Part shown: positions 24,901-33,092 of the stretch, piece after piece
Layout: each line of letters opens with the position of its first letter
Position numbering within the stretch: the first letter of the stretch is position 1
Assembly: GCF_018320785.1 (NCBI RefSeq)
Contig: NC_054866.1
Span: 15,237,885-15,301,884, forward strand
DNA from: Cheilinus undulatus
Lineage: Eukaryota; Chordata; Actinopteri; Labriformes; Labridae
Direction of reading: 5' to 3'
Length of the DNA: 64,000 nucleotides
The notes under the pieces: generated by a model
Seen by the model: only the letters and a program-made list of their open reading frames with translations
Databases searched by the model: none
What the model was told of the DNA's origin: nothing
Made by a program: the position numbers and the translations under genes

Positions 24901-27900
24901 AACTAAAAAAAACAGCAGTAAAAACTAGGTAAAACTAAACTGAATTTCAAAACAACAGGTAAAAACTAAATAAAAATCAAAACTAATGAAAAATCCAAAA
25001 CTATTATAACCTTGCAGCCAAGACTGACTGGGCCTCACTCTTAAAGGAATATTTCAGGATTTTTGAAGTTGGGTCATGTGAGGTGCTTGGCTACAGTAGT
25101 GGCATTAGCCTTCAGTGATTTCTGTAAAAGTTAAATCTTAACTTGTTTTTTAAATTCCCTATACCATGTCATGTCCCCTTATTGAAACTGTTATTACGTT
25201 GAATAATATTGTTCTTAACTGATTTTGAGAGCCGGGGTTTGTTGTTGGGATAGATGGAAATTAATTTCCTGGGAATAATCAAATCCGTGCAGAAATTAAT
25301 ATAAGCTGGCACAGCCTCAGTTAGGTTGTCAAGGTCTGCACAGACGTTTTTAACAAGCCTTCGCTTTGCATATTATTCCTGTTGGCAATGCAAACAAGCT
25401 AGCAAGCAGTAACCTGCAGTAACCTGGTTGTATGTTGAACAGTAAAAACATTAAAAAAAAACTTTCAAGCTCTGCATATTTCCCACACACTCTTTGCTTT
25501 AGCTTTGGTATAGATTCGGTGCACACAAACACTCTAGCTCAAGGCTCAACTCATCCATTTAGTTTATGAACCACGAACAAGGATAACATCCTCAGGGTTG
25601 TGTTATAGACTCAGAAATCTTTGTCTTTAGATCAAACCAGTTGCTTATAGTTCAGGCACTCCCTCCATGTATCATAGCTGAGTCTTCATTACAGCAGCAT
25701 GAACTCAGACCCGATTCAGTCTTTTTCTCAAATCTACATGCAAAATTGCATTATCATTGATAGACCTCCCACTGCCAGCTTTCCATCTTTAAGATGGTGC
25801 CTGATTATGAATTTCTCTCCTGTGAACAGCAGCAGCAGCAAAGGTGGGAAGTGCATTTAGATATCTGTGCTCAGATGATGAAAACATTAGCATGCAGTCT
25901 TATTACTATGTATGACAATCAAAAATAGCAACACCTGGGGTGGTTCCATCTAAAGCTACTCGGATCACATGCCTTTATTGTTTTATCGTGCTGCTGTTGG
26001 TACAGAAGGCGTTTTCACTCACCATCACTGGGTGTAAACCTCAAAACTCAGGCACACCTGCTAGAAGTAGGAAACAGGTGCCTACACTCAGGACTCCAAG
26101 CCAAAGGCATTCCTGTGTTAGTAACATTTCTCCTCTATTAGTTCTGTTCTTGGGATAGTTACTCCTTTATGGTTTTGCTATTCTAATCAAAATGAAAAAA
26201 TAAGCGATGAATGAATAGAATAGCATCAAAATACATTTTGATTATTCAAAAAAGTCCCTGGGGAGGAACCCATGCTCCAACAAAGTTTACAACCCTTGCA
26301 AAGCCTCAAAATGTCTTCATATCAAGGAAAGTACAGCAATGCAGATACTTTAAGATACACCGAAACAATGCATTGGTAGATAACTGTGTGGTAAAATGGT
26401 ATGTAGTAAATAAAGGTATGATCAGTGATATTGCACAAATAGTAAAGACAGATTTAGTTTACACCTGGCCTGGAGATGGTAAGTTTTTGTTACTTTTAAT
26501 TAGATGTGGTGATTTTGAGTTTTAATGCTTTCCTAAGAGCTGATGAGTAAGTGATATTGGGTAATTCTAGAGATGCACAGATTGAGAAACTTAGGGTGAT
26601 ACTGCTTTTTGTAATACCTCTTTTGGTGTAACACTCCTCATATGTCAACCTTTTCTTTCACATTTGACCATAAAAACAGATCAGAGTTTGTCCGAAAGGC
26701 CATTTTTTCCAAAACAGCCTGGCTGCAGACCATACATCTCAGATGAACCGTCTATGGCAGTGGCCATCAAAGACGCCATCTATTTCAAAACTGAAGTGCT
26801 TTAATTTGCTGGTACAGCATATTTCCTGTTTCAGATTTCTGGCAGTAACATTCACGAAATAACAACATCACAAACATTTTAGATGAATAAACATTTCATA
26901 AATAAAACCGAGAAGAGATCAGTAGTCTAATCCAGGATAAAATTATGTATAAACTAGGGCTGTCAAAGTTAATGCGTTAATATCACATTAACTCAAATTA
27001 CTTTTAACACCACTAATTGTTGTCGTGATGCAGTGCAAGCAAGTAGAAAAGGATACAGGACAGAGACTTCTGAATAGCAGGTTCAGATTTCAGATCATGC
27101 CAAATTAGACTGAATTTATTTTCTCCTACTGTCGACATGAACTGAGTTACCAGGAGTTCGTAGTCTTAAATAGCTCTATGAGCATACCGCTAATGCAGAG
27201 AGCCGCCCCCTTAGTCATGCTGGATTGTTTACAGTGGATTATTTATTGTTTATTTTACATTTGGCCTTTTTTTCCATTTGAAGATAAAAAGGTGATGAAT
27301 AATAGCAGACATTTTTCAAGTAATTACTTGCTTTTTCTCTTGAGTAGGGCGGCTTGTCCACCTTACTCACCTCTGACCACATCAGAACAGTGACACACCG
27401 TTAGATGTGTCTGTGCCTTACTGCTGATCTCTCAGTGGACATTTGACTTCTCCCAGTAACCTGTAAGGGTGTAAATCACCAGTATCGATTCTCAGAACAA
27501 CGATTCGATATTTGCAGATATCATAAAGTCTGCCACGATTTGATTGCGATTTGATTCGATTTAGAGGCCTGTAATTGATAGACGACATTGTGAACCCATT
27601 TACCAAATTCTGTTACTTTTCACATAAAGGAAAAAAACACAATATTGATACTCTCTTGGCTGCTAGCCATTACCTGCTATCCGTGCCTAGCGGTGTTGTG
27701 ACTAGTGGATGGGCGGAAACTGTCATAACCAAGCACGTGGGGGAACTTTCAAAATAAAAGCGTAAGGTAAAAACGGCGATTAATATCGATGTTTATACTT
27801 TCAATCGATTTGATTGAATCAATGCTCAAACAATCAATATATCGATCCAGATCGATGAATCATTACACCTCTAGTAACCTGTAGTGTAATTCTTTAACTG

Positions 27901-30896
27901 TATTTAGTCTCTCATTTTGTATCATCTTGTTGTGAGTCCTCCTGGTGTAAAAGGATGTTTCTGCGAACCTTTAGTTCCCTCATGTAAGGTTGTAACTCTC
28001 TGCTTTAGTGTGAAGGATCAGGGATGATCTTTGAGGGAGTTAAACTTAACTGACCATGTTTTGTATGTACATCTGTGATGATGGGATCTGTTGTTCTGTG
28101 TTAAGCTGCTGAGAACAGAGGAGAACTTCTAGAAGTCTAAAGTTTGACTCTTGGTATTATTCAGTAATGTTACATTAAGGTCAGTATCTCCATCTATTGT
28201 CCTTGTTGGTCTTGAGTTTACCATGTAATGATCTCAGCATATTTTTGGAGCATTCAGTATCTTTGAGCTTAGTCTAGGAAATTTTCTGGACATTATCTGT
28301 CGTTATTTTGGATTGGTGACGTGAACAAACATTTGCATAAAGAAAGCATTTTTGTCCACTTGTGTTGATAAGGGTATTTAAATCTTGAGAAATAGTCCTG
28401 CATGGGACATTTAGAACAAATTAAAAAAGTGTGATTAATTTGTGATTAATCTCAAGTTAACTATGAAATTTGTGAGATTAATCGTGATTAAAAATTTTAA
28501 TCTATTGACAGCCCTACTATAAACCTGTTTTAGAAGTAGTTACACAAATGGTGGCTTGCTTTAGCTTCGTTAATTTTGCTAGCAATGTTATTTAAGTTAC
28601 TACATAAGCCAATGTAGCTAAGTAAGCTTTAGCAACTTGAGCTTTAACAAACTTAGATAAAGCTAACATAGCTACATAGCTTATGTAGCTGCTTTGTGAG
28701 CTTACCCTTAGTTACGTTAACTATATTAGCTACTTAGCTTTGTTAGCTACATAGCTATATTATCATGCATCTAAAGGGGCTATGTAAGCTATGCTTGCTG
28801 AGTTATGTTTTCATGAAAGACTTTTTTTTCATGTGAGCAGACTGTTTACATTATTACTTGTTTTGTAATCAGGTTTTGCAGGTCAGGTTTAACTTGGTAT
28901 TCTAACCCTTACCCTAACCCTGAACTGAAGTTTTACCTGATTTTTTAATTTTTTTCTCAAAAGTTCAAGCCTGTATCCTGAAATAGATGTCCTCTGAGAT
29001 TTATGGTCTGTGAGATAAATGGTTTGCAGCCAGACCCTTCTTATTTTTTCTGTCCTATAAAAATCTTTCGTTTGATTTAGCAGCTAAATATTTCAGATTA
29101 CAGCATAAAATTTATTGATCAAAACACTTCAGCAATGATTACTGATATCTGTCTATGCGGCATTATTTGGCCAATGGATGATGTTTGTAAACAGGCCAGA
29201 TATTGGCCATTTCTGATGTTAAACCTATGCAATGGTAAAGGCTTAGTCTCCACCTGGGTCCTCCAAATAACTAAAAAGGCCCCCACCTGCTGTGTGAATC
29301 ACTCGTATTCACAGTGGAGATTTCAGAGACATGAGAAACTTGAGTGATCAAACGTGACTTCAGGAGAAAACAAACAAGGAGGACGATCAGTTCTGTTTAT
29401 CAGTAAAAACAAAAAAATAAATTAATACAAGTGACATTACGGCTGGCTAAAAATTATTATATTTGTTGTTATGTTTGTAGGTTAAATGTATCTGAATGAT
29501 GATGCTACCTGGTCTGCTTGTTCTAATTTGCTATTGTGGGTATTCTGTTGGAGGTGGCCTGACCTTGGAATGTAAATGTGAAACATGTCTGATGAAATAA
29601 GTTAAATTGAGCCTTAAGTTGGTGTAGTCAACCTAGTGTTGTGTGGGTTTGTTTTGCTTAAGTATAAAAGAGTATTGCGTATAAAGTTATCCGTAAAGTG
29701 ATATAAATAATGAACTTGTCACAGTACATCCCGGTAACAGAGTTATCAGCAATATTTCTATGTACAACTTCATCATCTGTTGCAGTTCCTACAATTTACC
29801 TCACTGTCGCTATCTGATGAGCTACTGGATGAAGAAGAAGAGGAGGAGGAGGAGGAAGAAGAGGATGATGAAGATGACGAGGATGAGCTTGAATCCTGTG
29901 AAAAAAAAGGGGAAAGTTATTGTTCATTTTGCTGAACAGGAAAGTTGCAACCTTCATTGGCGGTTTAGTGATTCACAAGAACCCAACCAAATGAGTCATT
30001 ACAACACGCTAGTGCGAGGCTTTGTTCGAGAATGCAGTGTAGCTCGCAAAAAGAAGGGAGGAGCTCCCTCAAGCACATAGAAACACACAAAAGAAACTAC
30101 ACAAGCAGACATTTTACCAAAGCAACACACGCCCATTTCGGTTATGCTGTGAGCCACTCCGAGAAAAAGTGACAGGAGGAGAGCTTTATAAACAAATTCA
30201 TGCCAATCCCACTTCTCTCCTGTTTGAGTTTCTGTTGCGAGATATGGCCCTCTTTGTTGTTCCTTCTTTTTCATAATACAGAACTATCAACTTGGCAAAG
30301 CAGGCTTACATCTGCTTCCTACTGTTAAACATTCTGTAGTACATTCTTTCAATATTCAGCAGCACAGATTTTGCAAGAGAAGATTCTTCATAGTGCCCAA
30401 CCTCCCCGAAAGTGGTTATGTCTTTTTGTAAACACATACTTTTTTCTTCTTCTTCTTGGTTTTTTTCTTCAGCTTCTTCTTCTTCTTATCTTTATTGCTG
30501 AAACCCTCATCCTCACTGTCAGAGGAGGATGGAGAGCTATCAAATGAGTACAACTCCTGGTAAAGAAAAAAGGAAAAAGCTTAGAATTCAATTTGTTGAC
30601 AATAGTAACACATAAAGGAATCAGCCCATGCTGCAGCAAAACTTGAAGATCTTTATTTCAGTCACTTTAATTGATTCTTAACATTGACTGGCATTGAATG
30701 CTTGTTGGTGATAAAGTAAAATGCTGTTTGGAAATTTCTCTGCTTCTTACTTGTCCATCTCCTGCAGCAGTTTGACATCCAGGTTGACTCTTGTCTCCTT
30801 CTACCTTCCCGATGTCTTTGGGCTCTGCAACATCTGTGAGGGACTGAATACCACCAGAAAGGGCTGCTGATGGACCCCTAATCCCAGACCCAACAC
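846..30896 (-). CDS. Modular Ser/Asp-Lys repeat protein gene, 19 exons seen, both ends missing
   Basis: I do not recognise this gene. Nineteen exons with AG/GT borders join in one frame on the minus strand, in transcript order 30896-30751, 30556-30440, 29895-29800, 24184-24106, 10580-10528, 10440-10348, 9679-9593, 8020-7907, 7696-7586, 7184-7136, 5255-5200, 5109-5058, 4965-4856, 4654-4565, 4468-4367, 4173-4102, 4024-3968, 3800-3720, 950-846. They total 1670 nt (about 557 codons) with no stop. Most exons encode a Ser/Asp/Glu block then a Lys block. Linkers start with Gly and share a G-x-PDG/PDN motif. No membrane span or folded domain is visible, so the product should be disordered and highly charged; the Ser runs beside Asp/Glu look like CK2-type phosphorylation sites. 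Alternating acidic-Ser and Lys blocks recall nucleolar NOLC1 or FAM133 by composition only, which is not evidence of homology. The last exon ends at a donor, so the stop codon lies further left; the first exon is phase 1 and lies right of 30.9 kb. Confidence 0.8.
1401..2646 (+). mobile_element. Tc1-like transposon, nearly complete but disabled
   Basis: 1246 bp flanked by TA on both sides (1399-1400 and 2647-2648). The terminal inverted repeats share TGCCTGGCCAAAAAAA with GTC-CCACC inside. It carries a transposase pseudogene at 1561-2600. It sits inside the GGCTGCAGACC element, in an intron of the Ser/Asp-Lys gene. Confidence 0.9.
1561..2600 (+). pseudogene. Tc1-like transposase, broken
   Basis: DDE transposase of the Tc1/mariner superfamily. 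The N-terminal helix-turn-helix is seen as [18 protein letters not shown]; the catalytic motifs are SDESRF (first Asp), FQDDNAK (second Asp) and NPIENLW (Glu). Three breaks disable it: an in-frame TGA at 1891-1893, a frameshift near 2455-2465, and a TGA near 2553. The C-terminus with KAKGGPTKY is still recognisable in the shifted frame, ending at 2600. The length is near the usual 340 residues. Few breaks suggest a fairly young insertion. Confidence 0.88.
3177..3688 (-). mobile_element. hAT-type non-autonomous element, TAGGGCTGTC family
   Basis: The right end reads as TAGGGCTGTCAAAATTGACA on the minus strand. The left end lacks the first dozen bases of the inverted repeat. Flanks ATTAAAAC (3169-3176) and GTTAAAAC (3689-3696) agree at 7 of 8 bases, fitting an 8 bp hAT target duplication. 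No transposase seen. Confidence 0.65.
3720..3800 (-). CDS. Ser/Asp-Lys gene: cassette exon 18
   Basis: 81 nt, phase 0-0, 27 codons: [16 protein letters not shown] then eleven Lys. The downstream intron holds the nested Tc1, hAT and GGCTGCAGACC elements. Confidence 0.8.
3968..4024 (-). CDS. Ser/Asp-Lys gene: Lys half-cassette exon 17
   Basis: 57 nt, phase 0-0, 19 codons: Lys throughout except for two Asp. It complements the acidic exon 4102-4173; the two are separated by a 77 bp intron. Confidence 0.7.
4102..4173 (-). CDS. Ser/Asp-Lys gene: acidic half-cassette exon 16
   Basis: 72 nt, phase 0-0, 24 codons: [20 protein letters not shown] then DDDK. The Lys half sits in the next exon (3968-4024), so an intron splits one cassette here. 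Confidence 0.75.
4367..4468 (-). CDS. Ser/Asp-Lys gene: cassette exon 15
   Basis: 102 nt, phase 0-0, 34 codons: Asp, eleven Ser, DSDDD, five Lys, Asp, eleven Lys. Acceptor AAAAG, donor GTACAG. Confidence 0.8.
4565..4654 (-). CDS. Ser/Asp-Lys gene: cassette exon 14
   Basis: 90 nt, phase 0-0, 30 codons: [20 protein letters not shown] then ten Lys. Canonical cassette. Confidence 0.8.
4856..4965 (-). CDS. Ser/Asp-Lys gene: linker plus Lys exon 13 (phase 1 to 0)
   Basis: 110 nt. After the split Gly it reads [20 protein letters not shown], then GGKDTD and a Lys block with one Leu. It carries one of only two Cys residues I saw in this protein (the other is in the 30751-30896 exon). Confidence 0.75.
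5058..5109 (-). CDS. Ser/Asp-Lys gene: linker exon 12 (phase 0 to 1)
   Basis: 52 nt encoding [17 protein letters not shown] plus the first base of Gly. Donor GTACGTGAG after CTG, acceptor TGACAG. Confidence 0.7.
5200..5255 (-). CDS. Ser/Asp-Lys gene: linker exon 11 (phase 1 to 0)
   Basis: 56 nt encoding, after the split Gly, [18 protein letters not shown]. The G-PDG motif matches the linker at 10528-10580. Confidence 0.7.
5256..7135. other. Intron of the Ser/Asp-Lys gene, nothing recognised
   Basis: AT-rich intron between linker exons. I saw no transposon ends, RNA gene or further cassette exon. Confidence 0.5.
7136..7184 (-). CDS. Ser/Asp-Lys gene: linker exon 10 (phase 0 to 1)
   Basis: 49 nt encoding [16 protein letters not shown] plus the first base of Gly. 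Pairs with 5200-5255, so the Gly codon is split across the intron as in the other linker pairs. Confidence 0.7.
7586..7696 (-). CDS. Ser/Asp-Lys gene: cassette exon 9
   Basis: 111 nt, phase 0-0, 37 codons: Asp, ten Ser, ESDDD, then Lys runs with interrupting Asp. Acceptor TCACAG, donor GTCATAC. Confidence 0.8.
7907..8020 (-). CDS. Ser/Asp-Lys gene: cassette exon 8
   Basis: 114 nt, phase 0-0, 38 codons: a Ser-rich block with Asp/Glu, a triple Asp, then Lys runs interrupted by Asp. Acceptor GTCAG, donor GTTAAG. Confidence 0.8.
8058..8165 (+). repeat. Fragment of TAGGGCTGTC-type hAT repeat
   Basis: Begins TTAGGGATGTCAGAATGAAT and has the ATTAATC-rich start typical of the family. No matching right end was seen before the next exon. 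Confidence 0.45.
8166..9592. other. Intron of the Ser/Asp-Lys gene, nothing recognised
   Basis: Only a short ATT run near 8455-8475 stands out. No exon or complete mobile element seen. Confidence 0.45.
9593..9679 (-). CDS. Ser/Asp-Lys gene: cassette exon 7
   Basis: 87 nt, phase 0-0, 29 codons: [14 protein letters not shown] then 15 Lys. Donor GTGTGA after AAG, acceptor CTTAG. Confidence 0.8.
10348..10440 (-). CDS. Ser/Asp-Lys gene: cassette exon 6
   Basis: 93 nt, phase 0-0, 31 codons: [10 protein letters not shown] followed by a Lys block broken by one Asp and one Glu. The Lys codons are nearly pure AAG, giving a long CTT run on the plus strand. Confidence 0.8.
10528..10580 (-). CDS. Ser/Asp-Lys gene: linker exon 5 (phase 1 to 0)
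   Basis: 53 nt, phase 1 in, phase 0 out. Completes a Gly codon, then reads [17 protein letters not shown]. The G-PDG motif recurs in the exon at 5200-5255 and, as PDN, at 4856-4965. Confidence 0.7.
10796..10943 (+). repeat. 5' LTR, internally deleted
   Basis: 148 bp matching the first part of the 752 bp 3' LTR, then jumping directly to the internal sequence that begins GTTGGTGGCAGTGGTGGGAT (primer-binding region). A segment of about 25 bp near the start is absent from the 3' LTR. The missing end is explained in the findings as a deletion between TGACA repeats. Confidence 0.85.
11013..11517 (+). pseudogene. Gypsy gag remnant
   Basis: Starts with [17 protein letters not shown] and breaks into overlapping frames (11013-11228, 11203-11517). 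Only part of a gag-like region is left and no zinc knuckle or protease motif (DTG/DSG) is seen before the integrase segment, so the gag-protease part appears largely deleted. Confidence 0.5.
11518..11742 (+). pseudogene. Gypsy integrase, N-terminal part before the insert
   Basis: Encodes the region leading into the integrase zinc-binding domain (for example [20 protein letters not shown]). The frame is interrupted after the first His of the HHCC motif by the CACTA-like element and resumes at 20730. Confidence 0.7.
12582..12598. repeat. (GA)n microsatellite
   Basis: Pure AG dinucleotide run next to a TATA-rich segment (12600-12665). Confidence 0.9.
13190..13406 (+). promoter_or_regulatory. 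CpG-rich promoter-like segment inside the CACTA-like element
   Basis: A local concentration of CpG in otherwise AT-rich DNA. It holds GCGCAGGCGC (13247-13256) and ACGCATGCGT (13276-13285), which resemble NRF1 sites, followed about 120 bp later by an ATG and donor site. The promoter role is inferred. Confidence 0.4.
13407..13477 (+). CDS. Possible first coding exon inside the CACTA-like element
   Basis: ATG followed by an open stretch [20 protein letters not shown] and a few more residues up to a GTAAGG donor at 13478. I do not recognise the peptide. It could start the transposase or a cargo gene of the element; continuation is unclear. Confidence 0.35.
15690..16002. repeat. Dispersed LINE/SINE-like 3' tail sequence
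   Basis: Contains phrases common in dispersed fish repeats, such as CTTTTTGGGTTATGTTGCC, the segment CACATAACCTCCTTGGCAGA, and an ACAATGACAATAAAG tail near 15975. No coding part was seen. Family assignment is from memory only. Confidence 0.4.
16900..18459. mobile_element. Inverted-repeat element TAGGGTAAG...CTTACCCTA
   Basis: About 1560 bp with ends TTAGGGTAAGTGTACCCATT and, on the other strand at the right end, TTAGGGTAAGCCTACCCATT. The motif GGGCTTAAATGG recurs inside near 17748 and 18420. It may carry a TA duplication (TA at both outer edges). No transposase seen. Nested within the CACTA-like element. Confidence 0.6.
18722..19215. repeat. ACTAAAACTAA-rich MITE-like repeat
   Basis: Starts ACCAGTGTTAATTTAAACT and is filled with variants of GACTAAAACTAA. 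The right end is degenerate. Typical of short non-autonomous fish DNA elements. Confidence 0.4.
19662..19796 (+). CDS. Possible terminal exon inside the CACTA-like element
   Basis: Follows a good acceptor (CTTCCTGCAG). In the phase-0 frame it reads [20 protein letters not shown] and on to DWTHYS and a TGA at 19794-19796 (44 residues). A different frame over the same bases has a longer ORF (19667-20050), but the composition here (Trp, Lys, aromatic spacing) looks more protein-like. Unknown function. Confidence 0.35.
   Translation, partial: RGWSQSKVEHLMNCARVFKKMKFLGHVKLPKWKAFFSQDWTHYS
20730..21657 (+). pseudogene. Gypsy integrase, core and C-terminal part
   Basis: Contains the rest of the HHCC zinc domain ([10 protein letters not shown]) and the DDE core: GMDIVGP (first Asp), LTDQGMNF (second Asp) and the helix ending TERFN where the catalytic Glu lies. 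A TAG stop sits at 21222-21224, and there is a frameshift near 21395. The tail ([20 protein letters not shown]) is typical of Gypsy integrase ends. Confidence 0.88.
21885..22859 (+). pseudogene. Gypsy reverse transcriptase
   Basis: 324-residue ORF covering fingers, palm and thumb: [20 protein letters not shown], then the [10 protein letters not shown] segment with the first catalytic Asp, the AYLDD active-site box, and [19 protein letters not shown] stands in place of the commoner YADD/YVDD. It lies downstream of integrase. It ends at a TAG before RNase H, so it is not a complete polyprotein. Confidence 0.9.
22860..23254 (+). pseudogene. Gypsy RNase H, broken
   Basis: Continues the reverse transcriptase frame. 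Motifs [31 protein letters not shown] and [16 protein letters not shown] are visible. In-frame stops occur at 22857-22859, 22893-22895 and 23085-23087. Confidence 0.85.
23255..24006 (+). repeat. 3' LTR of the Gypsy element
   Basis: 752 bp starting TGTGGCTTGTTAG and ending CCCTGACA. It is preceded by a purine tract (GAGAAGGGGGAG at 23241-23252) serving as polypurine tract. The first about 110 bases match the 5' LTR closely. Confidence 0.85.
24106..24184 (-). CDS. Ser/Asp-Lys gene: Lys then unique-tail exon 4 (phase 0 to 1)
   Basis: 79 nt, phase 0 in, phase 1 out. Encodes [18 protein letters not shown] followed by DSVVISQP and the first base of a Gly codon. It is the first half of a linker pair. 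It is split from its partner (10528-10580) by the 13.5 kb intron that holds the Gypsy element. Confidence 0.7.
24451..25015. mobile_element. hAT-like MITE, CAGGGTTATTATAG family
   Basis: Ends CAGGGTTATTATAG and CTATTATAACCTTG are inverted repeats. The interior is full of AACTAAAACT. Both flanks begin CAGCCA, an apparent target duplication of 6-8 bp, which fits hAT. Confidence 0.7.
25016..26710. other. Intron of the Ser/Asp-Lys gene, little recognised
   Basis: A segment from about 25041 (TTAAAGGAATATTTCAGGAT) resembles the start of a common fish repeat. No exon or RNA gene was seen. Confidence 0.35.
26711..29038. mobile_element. Inverted-repeat DNA element, family GGCTGCAGACC, copy 2 (with insertion)
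   Basis: Left end GGCTGCAGACCATACATCTC at 26721-26740. The right end (TCTGAGATTTATGGTCTG, 28993-29010, then a second TTTGCAGCCAGACC) is its complement. The interior matches copy 1 in order (GGCAGTAACATTC, AATAAACATTTCATA, TAGCTA-rich part, CTAACCCT-rich part). It is split by an hAT element at 26955-28516. Confidence 0.6.
26955..28516. mobile_element. hAT element, TAGGGCTGTC family, with target duplication
   Basis: 1562 bp with ends TAGGGCTGTCAAAG and TTGACAGCCCTA. Flanks GTATAAAC and CTATAAAC agree at 7 of 8 bases. AT-rich termini with ATTAATCGTGATTAA motifs. No hAT transposase recognised, so non-autonomous. Confidence 0.8.
29800..29895 (-). CDS. Ser/Asp-Lys gene: poly-Ser cassette exon 3
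   Basis: 96 nt, phase 0-0, 32 codons: Asp, then 26 consecutive Ser in mixed TCN and AGY codons, then DSDSE. It lacks the Lys half, which is supplied by the next exon (24106-24184). The mixed Ser codons suggest selection on the protein and not only triplet slippage. Confidence 0.75.
30440..30556 (-). CDS. Ser/Asp-Lys gene: cassette exon 2
   Basis: 117 nt, phase 0-0, 39 codons. Starts [18 protein letters not shown], then a Lys block broken by Leu and Thr. Least pure cassette, possibly closest to the ancestral unit. Donor GTATGTG. Confidence 0.75.
30751..30896 (-). CDS. Ser/Asp-Lys gene: linker exon 1 seen (phase 1 to 0)
   Basis: 146 nt, enters in phase 1 and leaves in phase 0. It encodes a mixed, non-repetitive stretch starting [15 protein letters not shown] and ending TAAGDGQ. 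This is the most complex sequence in the gene, so the best probe for database identification. The acceptor reads CATAG and the donor GTAAGAAG on the minus strand. Confidence 0.65.
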
Positions 30897-33092
30897 CTAT
30901 GGCTTCACAATGAAAGATGACAGAATTGGCATGTTGGACACAATGAAGTGTTCATCTGATCTATTGTTTAAGAGCACCTAAAACAGGCTGACAGGTTTCA
31001 AGTATTTGTAAACTTTGTGACAGTCTGCTGATGCTGCTGTTGGGCTGTTTTAGGCTTTTTGGCTGTCAAGTCAAACTTTATCTATATAGCACATTCCATG
31101 TACAGGGCACACATTGTGCTTTGCATTCAGTCACCCTTTAAATCACTTAATATTACTTTGTATAGCCCCATTTCATTGAAGTGTTAACTAAAGACAATAA
31201 GAAAAGAGCAAGCCAGGCAAAACTCTTACTCAAATTATTTACTAAGATGTGTGTGATGTTATTGGCACAATATTTGCAAGCCCAGAGGCAGATAAAAGCT
31301 TAAAAAGTTAAATCTGTATTGACAGATATGAAAATTTCTGCAGCTATGCACAACCTTTACATTTGTTATGCAGATAAGGAGAGTGTATGAATGCATGCAC
31401 CATGGTGCTCCACCTTATAGGGCAAAGCATTACGTTTGTGGAGTTTTGAGCAGAAGCATGGTATAGGCAGATGAGCTTGGAAATATCAGCATATCGGATA
31501 TCATGAGGCAAAGGAAGTAAGGCTGAACTTCCTCATTTAGATGGCAAAGTTCAAACAGGAGAAAAGCAAATAATCCTGCAATAGATACCTGCAGAATGGT
31601 GTCTGTATATGCCATCTGCAACCAATTCAAGCAATTTATTGCAACAATTAAGAGAAGTGCCGCACCCTTGGCAGTAAAATGTCACTTATAAACACTATTT
31701 GTTAGGCAGGCAAAGGCTATAAGCTGGTGTAAAAAAATCTTAACTATCGGAGACTTACAACAACACAAAGTTCCCCTGAAAAAACAACTACTTAGCCTTA
31801 ATTTTAGAGCTGAGTCAAAAATGCGACAAACCTTGAGGGGGTTTGGACTCCATATTCGTCCAAACTTCTCCTCACTCCACGTCTCCTCTGCCAGACCTGC
31901 CTGCAGTCTCCACCCTTATGTGAAGGTGTGTATGGAGGGAGAGAGTTGCAGGGTGTGGAAACAGTGAAGGCAGCTACAAGTCCCAGTGACTTCCTTTCAC
32001 ATCTTTCAAAATCAATCCCGCATTTAAACAGGAAATTAAACGGTACTGATGATATTCCCACTAAGCAGCCTATGCAGTGCACAAATTTAGCTGGTTTCGC
32101 TAACAGATTTATTACTGTAACAGTGCCTCTCACGCCGTAATAGCTCACTTTATTTGATCCATTCTGTTTTATTTTGAAAGTAACAACGACATACAGTCAG
32201 TGTTCTGGCAGTTAAATCTGAATCGTAGGCCAATCACAGCTTGTAGGTCTGGTTTACCTGTCCCAACAGGTAATGCCTGTTTCACAGCATGAACGATAGG
32301 TACGGTACAAATTCCGTAAAGGCAAGGAAAGCCATTTTACTACAGTGATAGCAAAACAGGTCACATCATACACCTGGAAAATGCATAGGAAATGCAGTAT
32401 ATTTAGCCCATAATTTGCATGCTAATCCATTTTCTGATTATATTGTGCCCATTTCTACTTTTGACGAGTCCCAACTAGGCTTTTAAGAGGCTGTAGGGCA
32501 TCAACCTTTTATCTTTTTGCGTATAATTATGAACCGGGTTATTTCTAACTAAATTTGCACCTAATAGCCAAAAGAAATCATTTCGAAGTGGGATGGTTTC
32601 TGCTTCAAAAAGTTCTGTCTTGCTATAATGCAAAATCCTATCATGTAAACCAGTGTTTTTACAAAATAGGTGGCCTCAAACCCTGAGGGATTGGATAGGT
32701 TGATCATGGAGACTGTGTGAAATGAGAGGGGGTAATAAAACAAAATCTAAAATCAAGTACTGACATTATTTGCGACGGAAAAAAAAGATAGGTATTTACT
32801 GATGTTATTTATCACCGTTTACACATTTTATTCTGATTTTTTTCTATGGTAATCCTTTAATTCAAGCAGCTGCTGTTTGTTACATGAAAAGGGGGAATCA
32901 GGCATGGTTATAACCTTAATAGAGTTGTGGCACCACCACTTCCATCAGTCAGGGATAACAGTCACATGAATGATCATTTCAACCCACTTCCTCCCTGATT
33001 CCACATGGGGATTTTTGTTAAGGGTTACACCATACATGTTTTGTACTGAGAAAAAAACAACTGTATTTTGGGTAAGAAAACTACGTTTTGAC
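30897..33092. other. Probable 5' intron or upstream region of the Ser/Asp-Lys gene
   Basis: The missing upstream exon(s) of this gene should lie here or to the right, but I could not choose one. The minus ORF at 31804-32148 has no splice or composition support. Confidence 0.35.

Noticed and set aside
31804..32148. 114-residue minus ORF as first exon of the Ser/Asp-Lys gene
   Set aside because: No donor giving the required phase 1 in a sensible place and no signal peptide or charge pattern matching the gene.
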